Source: Scenedesmus sp. ARA3 (taxonomy: Eukaryota > Chlorophyta > Chlorophyceae > Sphaeropleales > Scenedesmaceae). Taken from it: a stretch of DNA of 36,418 nt. Within the stretch, counting starts at the first letter, position 1. Each line of letters opens with the position of its first letter. The stretch spans positions 1,707 to 38,124 of the forward strand of contig RWJK01001714.1 in the NCBI GenBank assembly GCA_004335835.1, in the 5' to 3' direction. The notes beneath the pieces were generated by a model. That model searched no databases, was not told the DNA's origin, and saw only the letters and a list, made by a program, of their open reading frames with translations. Positions 28,383 through 36,418 of this stretch are shown piece after piece. A program made the position numbers and the translations under genes.

Positions 28383-30072
28383 ACCGCCACCAGAGGCGTC
28401 TGCTGCCAGCGCTTGATCTGCTGCACACACCGGCAGCTCACTGCGATGCCTCAACCCTAAACCTAAACCGCCTCCGCCCAGGCCAGACCGCAAACCCCCG
28501 GCAGCAACACTGCCCACTGCCAACCCTATGATATGCTTGTCACTGCTGCCCGGCTGCCCAAACCCTAAATCAGGGCGGTGTAAACCCCTGCTGCTGCTGC
28601 TGCTGCTGCTGGTGTACATGCTGGGCGGTCCTGCTGCTGCCAGGCGCTTCCAGTTGCGCCGCAGCACGGCTGCTGCTGCTGCCAGGCCGAGGCAAGTCTG
28701 CAGCGCCACTACTTGGAACAGCCGCGCCATGCCTGCTGCTGAGTAGTAAGGGCCGCGCTTGAGCAGCAGGTCTGCTGCCAGCACCACCACGCCGCAGCTG
28801 ACAAAGCCTGCACAGCGGCAGCAGTAGCAGCAGCAGCAGAGGGAGGCGGGTCATTGCTGCTGATTATTAAAGGTCGTGCATTAGCAGTAGGTCTGCTGCC
28901 AGCACCACCACGCCGCAGCTGGGGGCCACAGTGCAGCCAGGCGGGAAGTGTGTTACCCGCTAGTGGCAAGCACTAATACTCACACGAGCTTGCAGAGGCA
29001 GCTGCAGCCACAAGCAAGCCAGGTTGGCGAGTGCGTTTGCGCCTGTTGTGAGCGCCACAGTGCAGCCGGGCGGGAAGTGTGTGACCAGCTGGCAGCAAGC
29101 ACTGTTGCAAGCTCAGCTGATCAAGAGCTGCTGATAGTTGCAGGCTGGGGCCGCACTCGCACCTGTTGTGAGAGCCACGGTGCAGCCGGGCGGGAAGTGT
29201 GTGACCAGCTGGTAACTGGTGCCAAACGCAATGCTGTAGCACACCCCAACAGCAGCAGTAGCGGCCAGCAGCGCGGTGATGCTGCCGCAGCAGTAGGGCA
29301 GCGCCAGGCACAGCAGCACTAGCCCGCCCAAGCCAAACACAAACCTGCATGCACAACAGCAGCATTGCAAGTGGCATTGATGAAGTTGATAGTGCTGCCT
29401 TGCTGTTAACTGCGTACCTGTGGGGACCTTGGTCTTGGGCCACATGCAATGCAGGAGTGTTACGAGCTAGCTGTGCAACTGGGAGCTGCAGGCACTGGCC
29501 GTGCCATAGCTGTTGCTTGCAACATTGTGTGCCACATGCACCCAGCCCACCTGGCCATGGCTGCCCTGGGCAGGCCCATCCGCTGCTCCAGCTTTTCCTG
29601 CAAGCTGCTGTGCAGCAGCAGCGCCGGCAGGCTGGGCAAAAAGTAGGCCAGGTTGAGCCACAGCAGAATGGATGGCTGCTGGAACTGCACGCTGAGCTGG
29701 CCCAGCAGGGATGAGATGGCAGTCCATGGCACCTTGTACGCGACCTGCAGCAGCAGGGCGCCAGGCTTGCAGGAGTGGGTGTTTTCGGTGCCTTGGAGTG
29801 ATATATAACACAGATGGTGTTGGGGAGCGCTAGAGTATGAGATTGCAGGTGGTGGGGGGCATGGTGAGGCAGGAAAGCAGCTGCTGCGTGGTCAACTGCT
29901 CAACTGATCAGCAGTGGACTCAGTTGGGTGTAAGCAGAGGAGCATAGGCAAGCACCATGTATGTTCAGGCAGCTTGGTGGTTGAGGATTCCACTCACGGC
30001 AATCAGGAAGAAGTAAACAAAGCTGTAGTCCTGGCTTGTGCTGGACCTGGTCCGTTCTCTGCTGCTGAACAT
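26954..30072 (-). CDS. Equilibrative nucleoside transporter-like membrane protein (ENT/SLC29 type)
   Basis: Probable facilitative nucleoside or nucleobase transporter. Five exons: 30072-29998, 29744-29551, 29344-29163, 28807-27981, 27616-26954. All phases match and sum to 646 aa. Hydrophobic segments include DYSFVYFFLIAVAYKVPWTA (ENT-type TM1 ending at the PW motif), SILLWLNLAYFLPSLPALLL, FVFGLGGLVLLCLALPYCC, AFGTSYQLVTHFPPG, LLLSVGSSMLAFPFFTFVP and VLFYARLAGDICGR. The last matches the ENT hallmark R/D..GR helix. A long Gly/Ala/Ser-rich hydrophilic loop splits the two halves, as in ENTs. The C-terminus ends in an Ala/Gly/Ser tract coded by a triplet repeat. The acceptor at 28808 was chosen because only it restores the frame (TTGFVSCGVVVLAADLLL). 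Exon 4 has a duplicated in-frame donor 129 nt downstream (27852). Substrate is not determinable. Confidence 0.72.
26977..27012. repeat. (CTG)12, coding poly-Ala on minus strand
   Basis: Twelve CTG units, read as Ala in the C-terminal tail of the ENT-like protein on the minus strand. Confidence 0.9.
27831..28074 (-). repeat. 129-bp in-frame tandem duplication of ENT exon 4 end
   Basis: 27831-27945 repeats 27960-28074 with about one mismatch in 104 nt. The unit includes the exon's 3' edge (SVGSSMLAFPFFTFVPHSG) and its donor. The offset of 129 nt is 43 codons and both copies are open in the same frame, so either donor gives a readable protein. Confidence 0.93.
28857..29092 (-). repeat. Echoes of ENT exon 4 start and exon 3 end, partly fused
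   Basis: 29042-29092 and 28922-28957 copy the exon 3 3' edge (QLVTHFPPGCTVALTTG). 28857-28921 copies the exon 4 5' edge (CGVVVLAADLLL). The last two abut, so exon 3-like and exon 4-like sequence is joined with no intron and reads TVAPSCGVVVLAADLLL in frame. The joint is not the exact splice junction. Confidence 0.88.
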
Positions 30073-30421
30073 GCTGCTGCTGTCTCTGCTGTTCGCCACA
30101 TGGACTACTGAATATATGTAGATTGTGAAACTATGCCGTTGCTGTAGTGCGACCAACGCCTCGCTGTTGCTGGTAAAGGATCGAGGCTGGGCGTGCGTAC
30201 GGAGATTTGCCTGTGACACACCCGCAAGACCTAGTTAACCCTGCTAGGCCAATTCTGCAATTCCGTTGGCCCTAATGTACCTGAGAAGTTGGATTCTATA
30301 GGTTTCGCAGCAACAGCATCATCGGCAGCAGCAGCTGCACTCTCTGCAGCTTCGCTTGCTGCTGCCCCAACACAACACCTCAACCTATAGTGGCTTTAAG
30401 ATAGCTAACATCCCAAGCAGC
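30073..30421. promoter_or_regulatory. Compact divergent promoter, ENT / 2OG oxygenase
   Basis: Only 349 bp separate the start codons of two divergent genes, so both promoters and 5' UTRs must fit here and may be shared. No clear TATA box was seen for either direction. Confidence 0.55.
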
Positions 30422-30941
30422 ATGTCGCAGCAGCGGCTGCAGTCAGGCGCTGGCGCCAGCTGCAGCAGCAGGTGCAGCAGTCTCAGGCCAACGCTGCTGC
30501 CGCGCAATGCAGTGCTAGCCAGGGCTAGGGGGGCCCTGCTGGTCTCAGCACGCGTTGTGACAGCACCCAAGGTTGGTGTTCGGCTGCAGTGTGTAACTAG
30601 CAGCTGCTCTGCAGCCACTTAGCAGCACTAGGTTTTTCAGCTGCTGCCTGCACAGCTCGTGGACAGTGCACCCATGCAGGGCCTTGCTGTACAGCAGCTC
30701 TCCCCTTGTGCTGGATTGGCGGTGGCCTGTATGCATAAAATTATAGCTCATCGTTTGCTAGCCATTGCTGGCAACAATCATTGAATGGCGGCAGTGACAT
30801 GTGACCATCAAGTCATCCTTGCCTGCGCAGCTGAGCATGCTCAATGGCTGCTATGTCGCCAGCCACCTTCAGCTGCTGTTGTCACCACTGCCGCTGCCAC
30901 CACCACGCGTGCTGCTGCTGCTGCTGCTGCTGTTGCTGCTG

Positions 30942-30980
<39 letters not shown>

Positions 30981-32360
30981 GGGCTTGGTGGTGCCAGGTG
31001 GTGTACATGCCCAATTTCCTCAGCAAAGAGGATGCTGCAGCCATACGCAAAGAGGCGCTCAGTTTACAGTGAGTACGGCACCAGATGAGGTCACAACACC
31101 AGCAGCAGCAGCAGCAGCAGCCGCAGTCGCAGCCGCAGCCGCAGCCGCAGCCGCAGCCGCAGCAGCAGTGTGCAGCCGGGCAAATGGCACTGGCCTCATG
31201 TAACGATGCTGGCTGTGCCAGCGCTTGCGCAGCAGCAGGCAAGGCATGCAACGCTGACAGTGTGGGGAGACATGCGTGCACACTGCAACATCTACTTGTA
31301 TCAATTGTCTTGTTCTGCCGCCTGCAGCCAACTCAGAACGTCAGCTGCTCCAGCCACTTCACAGAACCGCCGCCCAACATGCAGCGGCTGACACATGGCA
31401 ACCCTGTGCCTGCTGTGCCTGTGCATGTGGCGTGCAGGTCTCAGCTGCACCCCGAGCTCAAATGCATCATAAGCAAATCACATACCAGGTCATCGCAGGC
31501 ATCATCGCCTCAAGCAGCGGCATCTGCTGCGACATGCCACTTGTGCATGCTGTGTTGTGCTGCGTAATGCTGTGCATGTGAATCTGTGCTGTGTATGTGA
31601 ACCTTCTTGCAGGCCTCAGTTGCGCCCCGAGCTCAATTGCATCGCTGAGGGGAGGCTGGGCTGCTACCTAGGGGGGCCCCGCAGCCCCAGCCTTGAAGTC
31701 TTCAGCAGGCAGGCCACTGCAGCAGCACTCACGCAGGTGAGGCACTGTTGAGCAGCAGCACAGGCAGCCAGGGGTGCTGCTACCTGTGGGAGGCATGCAG
31801 TCATAGCATGGAGGTCTTCAGCAGGCAGGCCACTGCAGCAGCACTCACGCAGGTAAGAGAGTGCTCAAGCGAGCAGCAATGCTTCAGGTGGCGGCAGCAG
31901 CACAGGCAGCTGTCACAGCATGGAGGTCATCAGCAGGCGCCAGACAGCAGCAGCACTCACGCAGGCAGGTGGCAGCAGCATGGCAGCCAGGAATGGCCAT
32001 GCAGATTTCTGCTGGGCGCGGCGTGTGTGTGCAGCGCTGCAGCTGCAGGCGGTGCCCTGGTGCTGGACCGTTTAGCAACTTCCAGCTGTAACCATACAGG
32101 TGTCTGCTGGGTCTTGACAGCCTTGGTCACTGCTGCACTGCAGTTGCTGCCGCCGCCACTGCCGCCTGAGTTACGTGCACAATGCCCCTGCAGCAGCCGC
32201 ACGCGCGATTCCCGCTGTTCCTGTCTGATTCCCGCCAAAACAGCTGGAAGCATATCTGCTGCCCCTGCTGCTGGTGCTGCTGCTGCCGCTGCTGCAGCGG
32301 CTGCGCGCGCGCTTCCCGCTGTTTCTGAGTGAGTTCCCCATCGAGCTGCGCCCACATATG

Positions 32361-32415
<55 letters not shown>

Positions 32416-32546
32416 AGCGGCTGCGCGCGCGCTTCCCGCTGTTTCTGTCCGAGTTCCCCATAGAGCTGCGCCAGTACCCCAAGGGGGCTGCCATGCCCTG
32501 GCACAAGGACGAGCAGATGTTTGCGAGCCCGCAGTGGGAGGTGCGG

Positions 32547-32578
<32 letters not shown>

Positions 32579-33256
32579 AATGTTGTGTCCCATTGATACA
32601 CCCATACTGCACTGTTTGTGTGTGAGGGTGGAGGTGTGGCTGTTAAGCAGCACGAAGCGTAGTGCATTGCGGCCCTGTGTGTGCTGAGCTGCGCTGACAA
32701 CGGTGGTGACGGCCTGCCGCACGTCACCAGCTTGTATCTGCAGCTGTGGTGCGCTCGCAGCCTCAATGCTGTGTTGTGGGCTGCATTGAGACAAGTTATC
32801 GTGGTCTGCTGCATATCTTCCAGTTGTTTGTGCAGCTCTGGTGCGCTGGCAGCCTCAATGCTGTGCAGCCCCACCGCAAGACTGGCACATGCAACAGCAT
32901 GTGGCCACACGCAATGACGCTGCTGCTGCTGCTCCTGCTGCTGCTGCTGCCCGCTGCCGCTTCAGATCATCTACACCATAGACAACAGCAGCGACAGCAC
33001 CACTGAGTGGCGGGACGAGTCCGGCAAGGAGCACAGCCTGTGGACAGAACCAAACTCGCTGCTGGCAGTGGAGGTGAGGGTTTAGTAGAAGCTTAGGGCT
33101 TAGGACTCAGGCGCTGAACCCTAGGGGCTTGGGGTGTAGGGCATAGGGCTTAGGGCTCAGGGCTCAGACATGGAAGCCCAGCCGGGCTGAGGGCTAGGGT
33201 GTTGGCGCTTATACTCAAATAACGGCCTTTACCATGTGGTGCTGCTGATGGTCCTT

Positions 33257-33293
<37 letters not shown>

Positions 33294-33439
33294 TGCTGCT
33301 GCAGGCTGAGGGCTGGGAGCACCGCGTGCTGCCTGTACGGAAAGGCGTGCGCACCATCCTGAAGCTGGCCTTCACCAGCAGCAGGAGCAAGCTGCCGGCC
33401 TTTGATGCAAACCTTGGACGCGAGGCCTACGCAGCTTGA
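30422..33439 (+). CDS. 2-oxoglutarate/Fe(II)-dependent oxygenase, plastid-targeted
   Basis: Predicted non-haem iron dioxygenase using 2-oxoglutarate and O2; substrate unknown. Six exons: 30422-30571, 30998-31068, 31613-31736, 32418-32540, 32966-33073, 33305-33439. Phases match and sum to 236 aa. Exon 1 codes a transit peptide (MSQQRLQSGAGASCSSRC..., Ser/Arg/Ala-rich, no acidic residues). The mature protein starts near VVYMPNFLSKEDAAAIRKEA, typical of this family's first helix. Iron ligands: His144 and Asp146 in PWHKDEQM, and the distal His198 in EGWEHRV. Arg208 in GVRTIL, ten residues on, fits the 2OG carboxylate anchor. The His-to-His spacing of 54 and the short length suit a small single-domain oxygenase of the P4H/AlkB-like group; AlkB versus P4H-like cannot be settled. 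Three of the five introns end in CTG triplet runs, and exons 3, 4 and 6 have echoes. Confidence 0.85.
30911..30979 (+). repeat. Long interrupted CTG run in oxygenase intron 1
   Basis: About 22 CTG-type units with two interruptions, ending about 19 nt before the exon 2 acceptor. It occupies the polypyrimidine-tract position. Confidence 0.9.
31101..31168 (+). repeat. CAG to CCGCAG repeat in oxygenase intron 2
   Basis: Six or so CAG units followed by about seven CCGCAG-type hexamers and back to CAG, just after the exon 2 donor. Unlike most introns here, this run is CAG on the sense strand. Confidence 0.88.
31433..31471 (+). repeat. Intronic echo of oxygenase exon 3 start
   Basis: Copies the exon 3 5' edge (PQLRPELNCI, here SQLHPELKCI) with its GCAG acceptor, 180 nt upstream. 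Confidence 0.85.
31773..31975 (+). repeat. Two intronic echoes of oxygenase exon 3 end
   Basis: 31773-31854 copies the exon 3 3' edge (LEVFSRQATAAALTQ) with an intact GTAAGAG donor. 31900-31975 is a more decayed copy whose donor GT has become GC. Confidence 0.92.
32190..32352 (+). repeat. Two intronic echoes of oxygenase exon 4 start
   Basis: 32291-32352 copies the CTGCAG acceptor and RLRARFPLFLSEFPIELR nearly perfectly. 32190-32237 is an older copy. The nearer copy is separated from the true exon by a CTG run. Confidence 0.92.
32364..32417 (+). repeat. CTG run that supplies the exon 4 acceptor
   Basis: About 17 CTG units ending in CTGCAG; exon 4 starts at the next base (32418). The triplet repeat is both polypyrimidine-like tract and acceptor. 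Confidence 0.92.
32549..32578 (+). repeat. CTG run right after oxygenase exon 4 donor
   Basis: Ten CTG units beginning eight bases after the donor GT (32541). Confidence 0.9.
32739..32865 (+). repeat. Intron-internal direct duplication without an exon source
   Basis: 32739-32773 and 32831-32865 are about 35-nt near-identical copies containing GCAGCCTCAATGCTGTG. They match no exon in the window, so they could be remnants of a lost exon edge or pure intron duplication. Confidence 0.8.
33258..33304 (+). repeat. CTG run that supplies the exon 6 acceptor
   Basis: About 15 CTG-type units (one TTG) ending in CTGCAG at 33304; the last oxygenase exon starts at 33305. Confidence 0.92.
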
Positions 33440-33605
33440 TGCGGACGCAGCTTGTGCTGGTGTATGGGTGCGGAGTGAAACTTGTACTTTACAGGGTACG
33501 GTTCGCTGGCAGCTTGCCAGACATGACACGCAGTTTGCTGGGGCTGCAGGTTTGGGTGTGGTGTCTAGTGCAGCAGCAGTGTTTTGAGGCTTGCTGGCTT
33601 CTGGT

Positions 33606-33703
33606 GCGGCACCGTTGAGCTGGCCTTCACCAGCAGCAGCAGCAGCAGCAGGAAGTTGCCGGCGTTTGGTGCAAACCTCCGGCGCGAGGCTTACGCTGCA
33701 TGA
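33606..33703 (+). repeat. Echo of oxygenase last exon beyond the stop codon
   Basis: Repeats the 3' end of exon 6 (LKLAFTSSRSKLPAF...REAYAA), with the Ser codons expanded as a CAG-type run, and ends in its own in-frame TGA at 33701-33703. It lies in the 3' UTR or just beyond it, so end echoes are not limited to introns. Confidence 0.88.
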
Positions 33704-34305
33704 GGCGGCAGGCAGCTGGCGCCTTTCATAGTGCTTGTAGATGATAGATGCAGGCTTGAGCTTGAACATGTGGCTGGAAGGGCACGTCTGCTTCTTTTTT
33801 TGGCACAGAATCCTCGTCAGGGCCGCAGGATGAGGCATATATGTGTCTGGTGGATGCAGCGTTCAGAGGCTAGCTTGAGGGCACTCACAGCTGCAGATGC
33901 ATGTGCTTTCTAATTTGGTGTTACAGGTATGGCAGCAGCACTGGGATGCCAGCACTGGGGTCACTGCAGAGCAAACAGTGCGGATCAGGAGCAACTGTGA
34001 TCTCGTCAACAGGCTTGGTCATAGCTGGAGTGCCCACTGCTGTACAGCAGTCCTTTTACAGTAGAAATAGGCCCTTCAAGGTTTGTCCCCCTGGTGGCAC
34101 TGCTGCATTGAGGATGTCCTGTGTGCTGTCTGTTCTTGCTGCACTGTTATCGTCTGCGTAGCAGCCAGTCAGCTGCGACTGGCGGACACTGCAGTTGGCA
34201 GGAGCAGCCTGCAGCTTGTGCACGGCCGATACCTTACAGCTGGCTATGAAAGCGCCATTGGCAACTGACCCCCTTTTCAGCTTTGTACATAGATTATCTT
34301 TTTTC

Positions 34306-34344
34306 GGGTGTTGCAACACCCAATCGTGGATGTTGCAACACCCA
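34306..34344. repeat. 16-bp perfect palindrome with partial second copy
   Basis: GGGTGTTGCAACACCC (34306-34321) is fully self-complementary. TGTTGCAACACCCA occurs at 34309-34322 and again at 34331-34344, so the sites are 22 bp apart, about two helical turns. This is compatible with a dimeric protein-binding site or a cruciform. Confidence 0.7.
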
Positions 34345-35010
34345 CAGTTAGGGGAACAGTGTTGCTCTGCGTGCCTCATGCTTGGGTGTGGTAGTGTTGT
34401 AGAGCAGATCTGCTACTTCACTGTATCATGGAGGATTGTGTAAGCACGCGCATGCACAATGCGTTGGCGAGGCACGGCTTGGCAGCTTCGCAAAGCTTTG
34501 TCCTTTACTGGCAGCATGACTATGTGACTGAGCTGCAATGTATACGAGCTGATTCATGTGGTGCTCTGTCTTGATGACTGCGGACAGCCTCCATCTGTTG
34601 TGTCAAGGTAACCCATCCCACACATGTACACAGCCCTTTTTTTGTAATTTGTTTCCAGCGGTACCCACCCTATCCATTGCAGCCACACACCCTCCGCAGG
34701 GGCACACCCTCCCATATGATGTCAGCTATGGGCTTGATGGGTACCATGATCATCATGATGATGATGATGGCAACCTCCTCAGGCGAACAACTGCAAAGCG
34801 TTGCTCATGCTGCTGGATCTTCCTGCACATGATCACTTGGTGGCAACCGGATCGTCTTGGACGGCATCAGTTGTGTTTTTGGGGTTAGCGGAAAGCCTGC
34901 AGGGTGAGACAACAGCTTGTTAGTGCCCCTCTTCTAAACTGGAGAGGTCGGAGGTGGGTGCATGTGGGTCCATGGATGGACCATAGCGATATCACTATGA
35001 TGAGGGCAGA

Positions 35011-35100
35011 CGCTACGCAACGCTAAAGCCGTGCTATGTCGCGCTATGCACGCTATGTCACGCTACAGCGCGCTAAGTCAGCGCTATGGTGCGCTACAGC
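35011..35100. repeat. Nine-unit CGCTA decamer array
   Basis: CGCTA or GCTA recurs with a 10-nt period: CGCTACGCAA, CGCTAAAGCC, GTGCTATGTC, GCGCTATGCA, CGCTATGTCA, CGCTACAGCG, CGCTAAGTCA, GCGCTATGGT, GCGCTACAGC. The core is kept while the other positions vary. Confidence 0.8.
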
Positions 35101-35423
35101 CTAGCGTGCCAGCTGTGCGGTGCCAGGGTTCGAATACTGCAATATTGGCAAAGATCGAGATCGTGACCGGGAGCAGTGATCCTCGAGGCAGGCGAAATGT
35201 GGATTCAGTGTGCAGCAAGGTACCATAGTATCCATTGAACACCTGACCAGGCAGTTTGTGACCCGCCCGGGCCTTGCAGCTGCTACCCCCGCCTCCGAGA
35301 TTGGCTACGCGACCGTATCCCTACCAGCACAAGTGGCAACGCAACAACACTCATTCTGGCCAAGCTACAACATTTTCGAGCATCTTAGCTCTTAAAAGTG
35401 AACCTGGATGCCCCTCGGACTCA

Positions 35424-35606
35424 CTTGAAGCCGTTCATGAACAGCCAGTGCTCTGAATTGTTGTGGCAGTGAGGCTTTTTGTTCTTGTTGCTTCCAGAGC
35501 ACTCGTAGTGATCATAGTGGTCATCGAAGCGTACGTACACCTTGTCGCGTGGCACGTACTCAGTGAACACGTCCCACTCAGGTGTGAGTGGGAACTGCTT
35601 GGCCAT
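35424..35606 (-). CDS. Unidentified coding exon (partial gene)
   Basis: The minus-strand segment starts at an ATG (35606) and reads MAKQFPLTPEWDVFTEYVPR, KVYVRFDDHYDHYECSG, NKNKKPHCHNNSEHWLFMNG. It ends at a strong donor, GGCTTCAA followed by GTGAGTCC. Codon third positions are mostly G or C and the residues are not low-complexity, so it looks truly coding. The reading frame is also open upstream of this ATG to about 35648. No continuation exon could be fixed further left. The His/Asp-rich stretch suggests metal or glycan binding, but I do not recognise the family. It may be a first exon, an internal exon or a gene relic. Confidence 0.5.
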
Positions 35607-35850
35607 CGTGCACTGTGGATTGTGAGCTACTGTGTGCAGAAACTCCACTGAAAATGGTGTTTGGCATGCGCAGCAGAAAGCTCACAAGTGGCACCAGGAC
35701 GGTCAGGCCGCTAGGTGATGTTTAATCTCGTGTGGGTTCTAGCAGGCGTCTCCTGTTCATGCCAGACTTTCGCACCCATCAAGTTTTGTTTATTGCCACA
35801 GTATTGACAACCAGAGCGGCTACAGCACCAGACCACTCGAACAACGTGAT

Positions 35851-36375
35851 ATGGAACCCGGTCCGATTGCCTCAATCGTGTTCGGCGTGACCGGGTTCAT
35901 CTTCAGCTGCTTCGCGCTTTGTTTTGGCTTATTTGGGTGCCTGCAACAGCTCAGAAACAGGATTAACCTATCGTACTCCAAAGACGCAAGCAACTTCGTG
36001 TGCACCATACAGCTGCGCAATACGGGCGGTCCCGTCACCATCACGAGCGTCGACGTACTATCAGGGCCATCTGGTGTTGATGCTGCAACCAAGCCACCCC
36101 CAAACCTTCCTGTTCAGCATGCACTCTGCCGTGCGGGTGACACGTCCATCCCGGGCCAACACGAGTGGCGATCTGGACCTTTGCATGGTGTGGTAACTTC
36201 TGCCTTTCACCCAAGTGGCGATGCTGACAGCCAGGCAGCACCAGCAGCAGGCAGCAGCGGCGCAAGCAACAGCAATGTAAGCAGCAACAATCAGCAGCTG
36301 CTGATTGTTGCTGGTTACATTGCTGTTGCTTGTGTCTTGTGCAGTCTGCTGCAGCAGCACTGTGACAAAGGCTGA
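35851..36375 (+). CDS. Hypothetical small membrane protein
   Basis: 174-codon ORF from an ATG. Residues about 7-31 form a transmembrane helix (SIVFGVTGFIFSCFALCFGL), then a polar region with a beta-rich look (VCTIQLRNTGGPVTITSVDV). The coding impression is good up to about 36080. After that another frame (FLFSMHSAVRVTRPSRANTS, ending in TAA at 36194-36196) looks more coding, and a CTTCCTGTTCAG acceptor-like site lies between them. The real gene may therefore be spliced or frameshifted there. The ORF's end runs through the large palindrome and is doubtful. No family is recognised. Confidence 0.35.
   Translation: MEPGPIASIVFGVTGFIFSCFALCFGLFGCLQQLRNRINLSYSKDASNFVCTIQLRNTGGPVTITSVDVLSGPSGVDAATKPPPNLPVQHALCRAGDTSIPGQHEWRSGPLHGVVTSAFHPSGDADSQAAPAAGSSGASNSNVSSNNQQLLIVAGYIAVACVLCSLLQQHCDKG
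36263..36332. repeat. 70-bp near-perfect palindrome without a loop
   Basis: Two 35-nt arms meet at 36297/36298 with no spacer and only one mispaired position (36281 against 36314). Because it is in register with the codons, both strands read almost the same peptide (NSNVSSNNQQLLIVAGYIAV and NSNVTSNNQQLLIVAAYIAV). It could be a cruciform, a small RNA precursor, a foldback element end or a fold-back assembly artefact. Confidence 0.9.
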
Positions 36376-36418
36376 TCCACAGACAGTCCACTCACTGTCC
36401 AGTGGGGGGTGTTTGGGC

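Larger units (their letters stand above)
33704..35423. other. Gene-poor region
   Basis: 1.7 kb without a supported gene. It contains a perfect 16-bp palindrome (34306-34321), a CAT/ATG-rich patch (34745-34770) and the CGCTA decamer array (35011-35100). A 110-codon ORF at 34556-34888 has no recognisable domain. Parts may be introns of the minus-strand gene whose exon lies at 35424-35606. Confidence 0.45.

Noticed and set aside
28857..28957. Retroposed (spliced cDNA) copy of the transporter
   Set aside because: The joined exon 3/4 echo misses bases on both sides of the true junction and has no poly(A) tract or target-site duplication, so deletion or template switching is likelier.
34556..34888. 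110-codon ORF with a His/Asp-rich stretch
   Set aside because: The His/Asp run comes from a CAT/GAT-rich simple sequence; no domain or splice context supports a gene.
35101..35140. tRNA or tRNA-derived SINE, because of GGTTCGAAT at 35127-35135
   Set aside because: This resembles a B box, but no convincing A box, acceptor stem or cloverleaf could be formed around it.

Overview
The window looks like nuclear DNA of a green alga, most likely a chlorophycean (Scenedesmus/Tetradesmus-like or a related lineage). The reasons are intron-dense genes with GT-AG splice sites, very abundant CAG/CTG microsatellites inside and outside exons, Gln/Ser/Ala homopolymers in proteins, TGTAA polyadenylation-type signals, and a plastid ribosomal protein S5 with the long acidic N-terminal extension known from green algae. 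Lineage is an inference; no rRNA or organelle marker is present. There is one 5-base N gap (10198-10202).

Layout. (1) 1-6805, minus strand: the first nine coding exons of a DEAH-box spliceosomal helicase of the PRP2/DHX16 type. The gene runs off the left edge after motif Ia, so the DEAH box and C-terminus are outside. (2) 6806-7737: divergent intergenic region. (3) 7738-13784, plus: thirteen exons encoding chloroplast ribosomal protein uS5c (665 aa). (4) 13785-14859: 3' region, with a tandem 12-mer array and a possible orphan exon. (5) 14860-21067, plus: a very large low-complexity protein (about 1,810-1,897 aa) with mTERF-like motifs, probably organelle-targeted. (6) 22173-24290, plus: a four-exon GNAT acetyltransferase with a Cys-rich tail. 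(7) 24291-26953: long region between convergent genes. (8) 26954-30072, minus: five-exon ENT-type (SLC29-like) transporter. (9) 30073-30421: compact divergent promoter. (10) 30422-33439, plus: six-exon, plastid-targeted 2OG-Fe(II) oxygenase. (11) 33440-36418: gene-poor, with a convincing minus-strand exon at 35424-35606, a possible plus-strand membrane-protein ORF at 35851, a 10-bp-period CGCTA array and a near-perfect 70-bp palindrome.

The multi-exon reading frames were rebuilt by matching exon phases by hand. All five complete genes close on a whole number of codons, and the partial helicase keeps one frame through nine exons, which strongly supports the models. The genes do not form a pathway; helicase/uS5c and ENT/oxygenase are divergent pairs.

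The most striking pattern is that introns in five of the six main genes carry decayed copies ('echoes') of the adjacent exon edge, including its splice site. Copies of exon starts lie upstream of the true exon and copies of exon ends lie downstream, about forty instances in all. This looks like repeated tandem duplication across exon-intron junctions and may be how these introns grow. A second pattern is that CTG triplet runs lie on the sense strand at intron 3' ends, where the last unit supplies the CAG acceptor, while exonic runs are mostly CAG on the sense strand.
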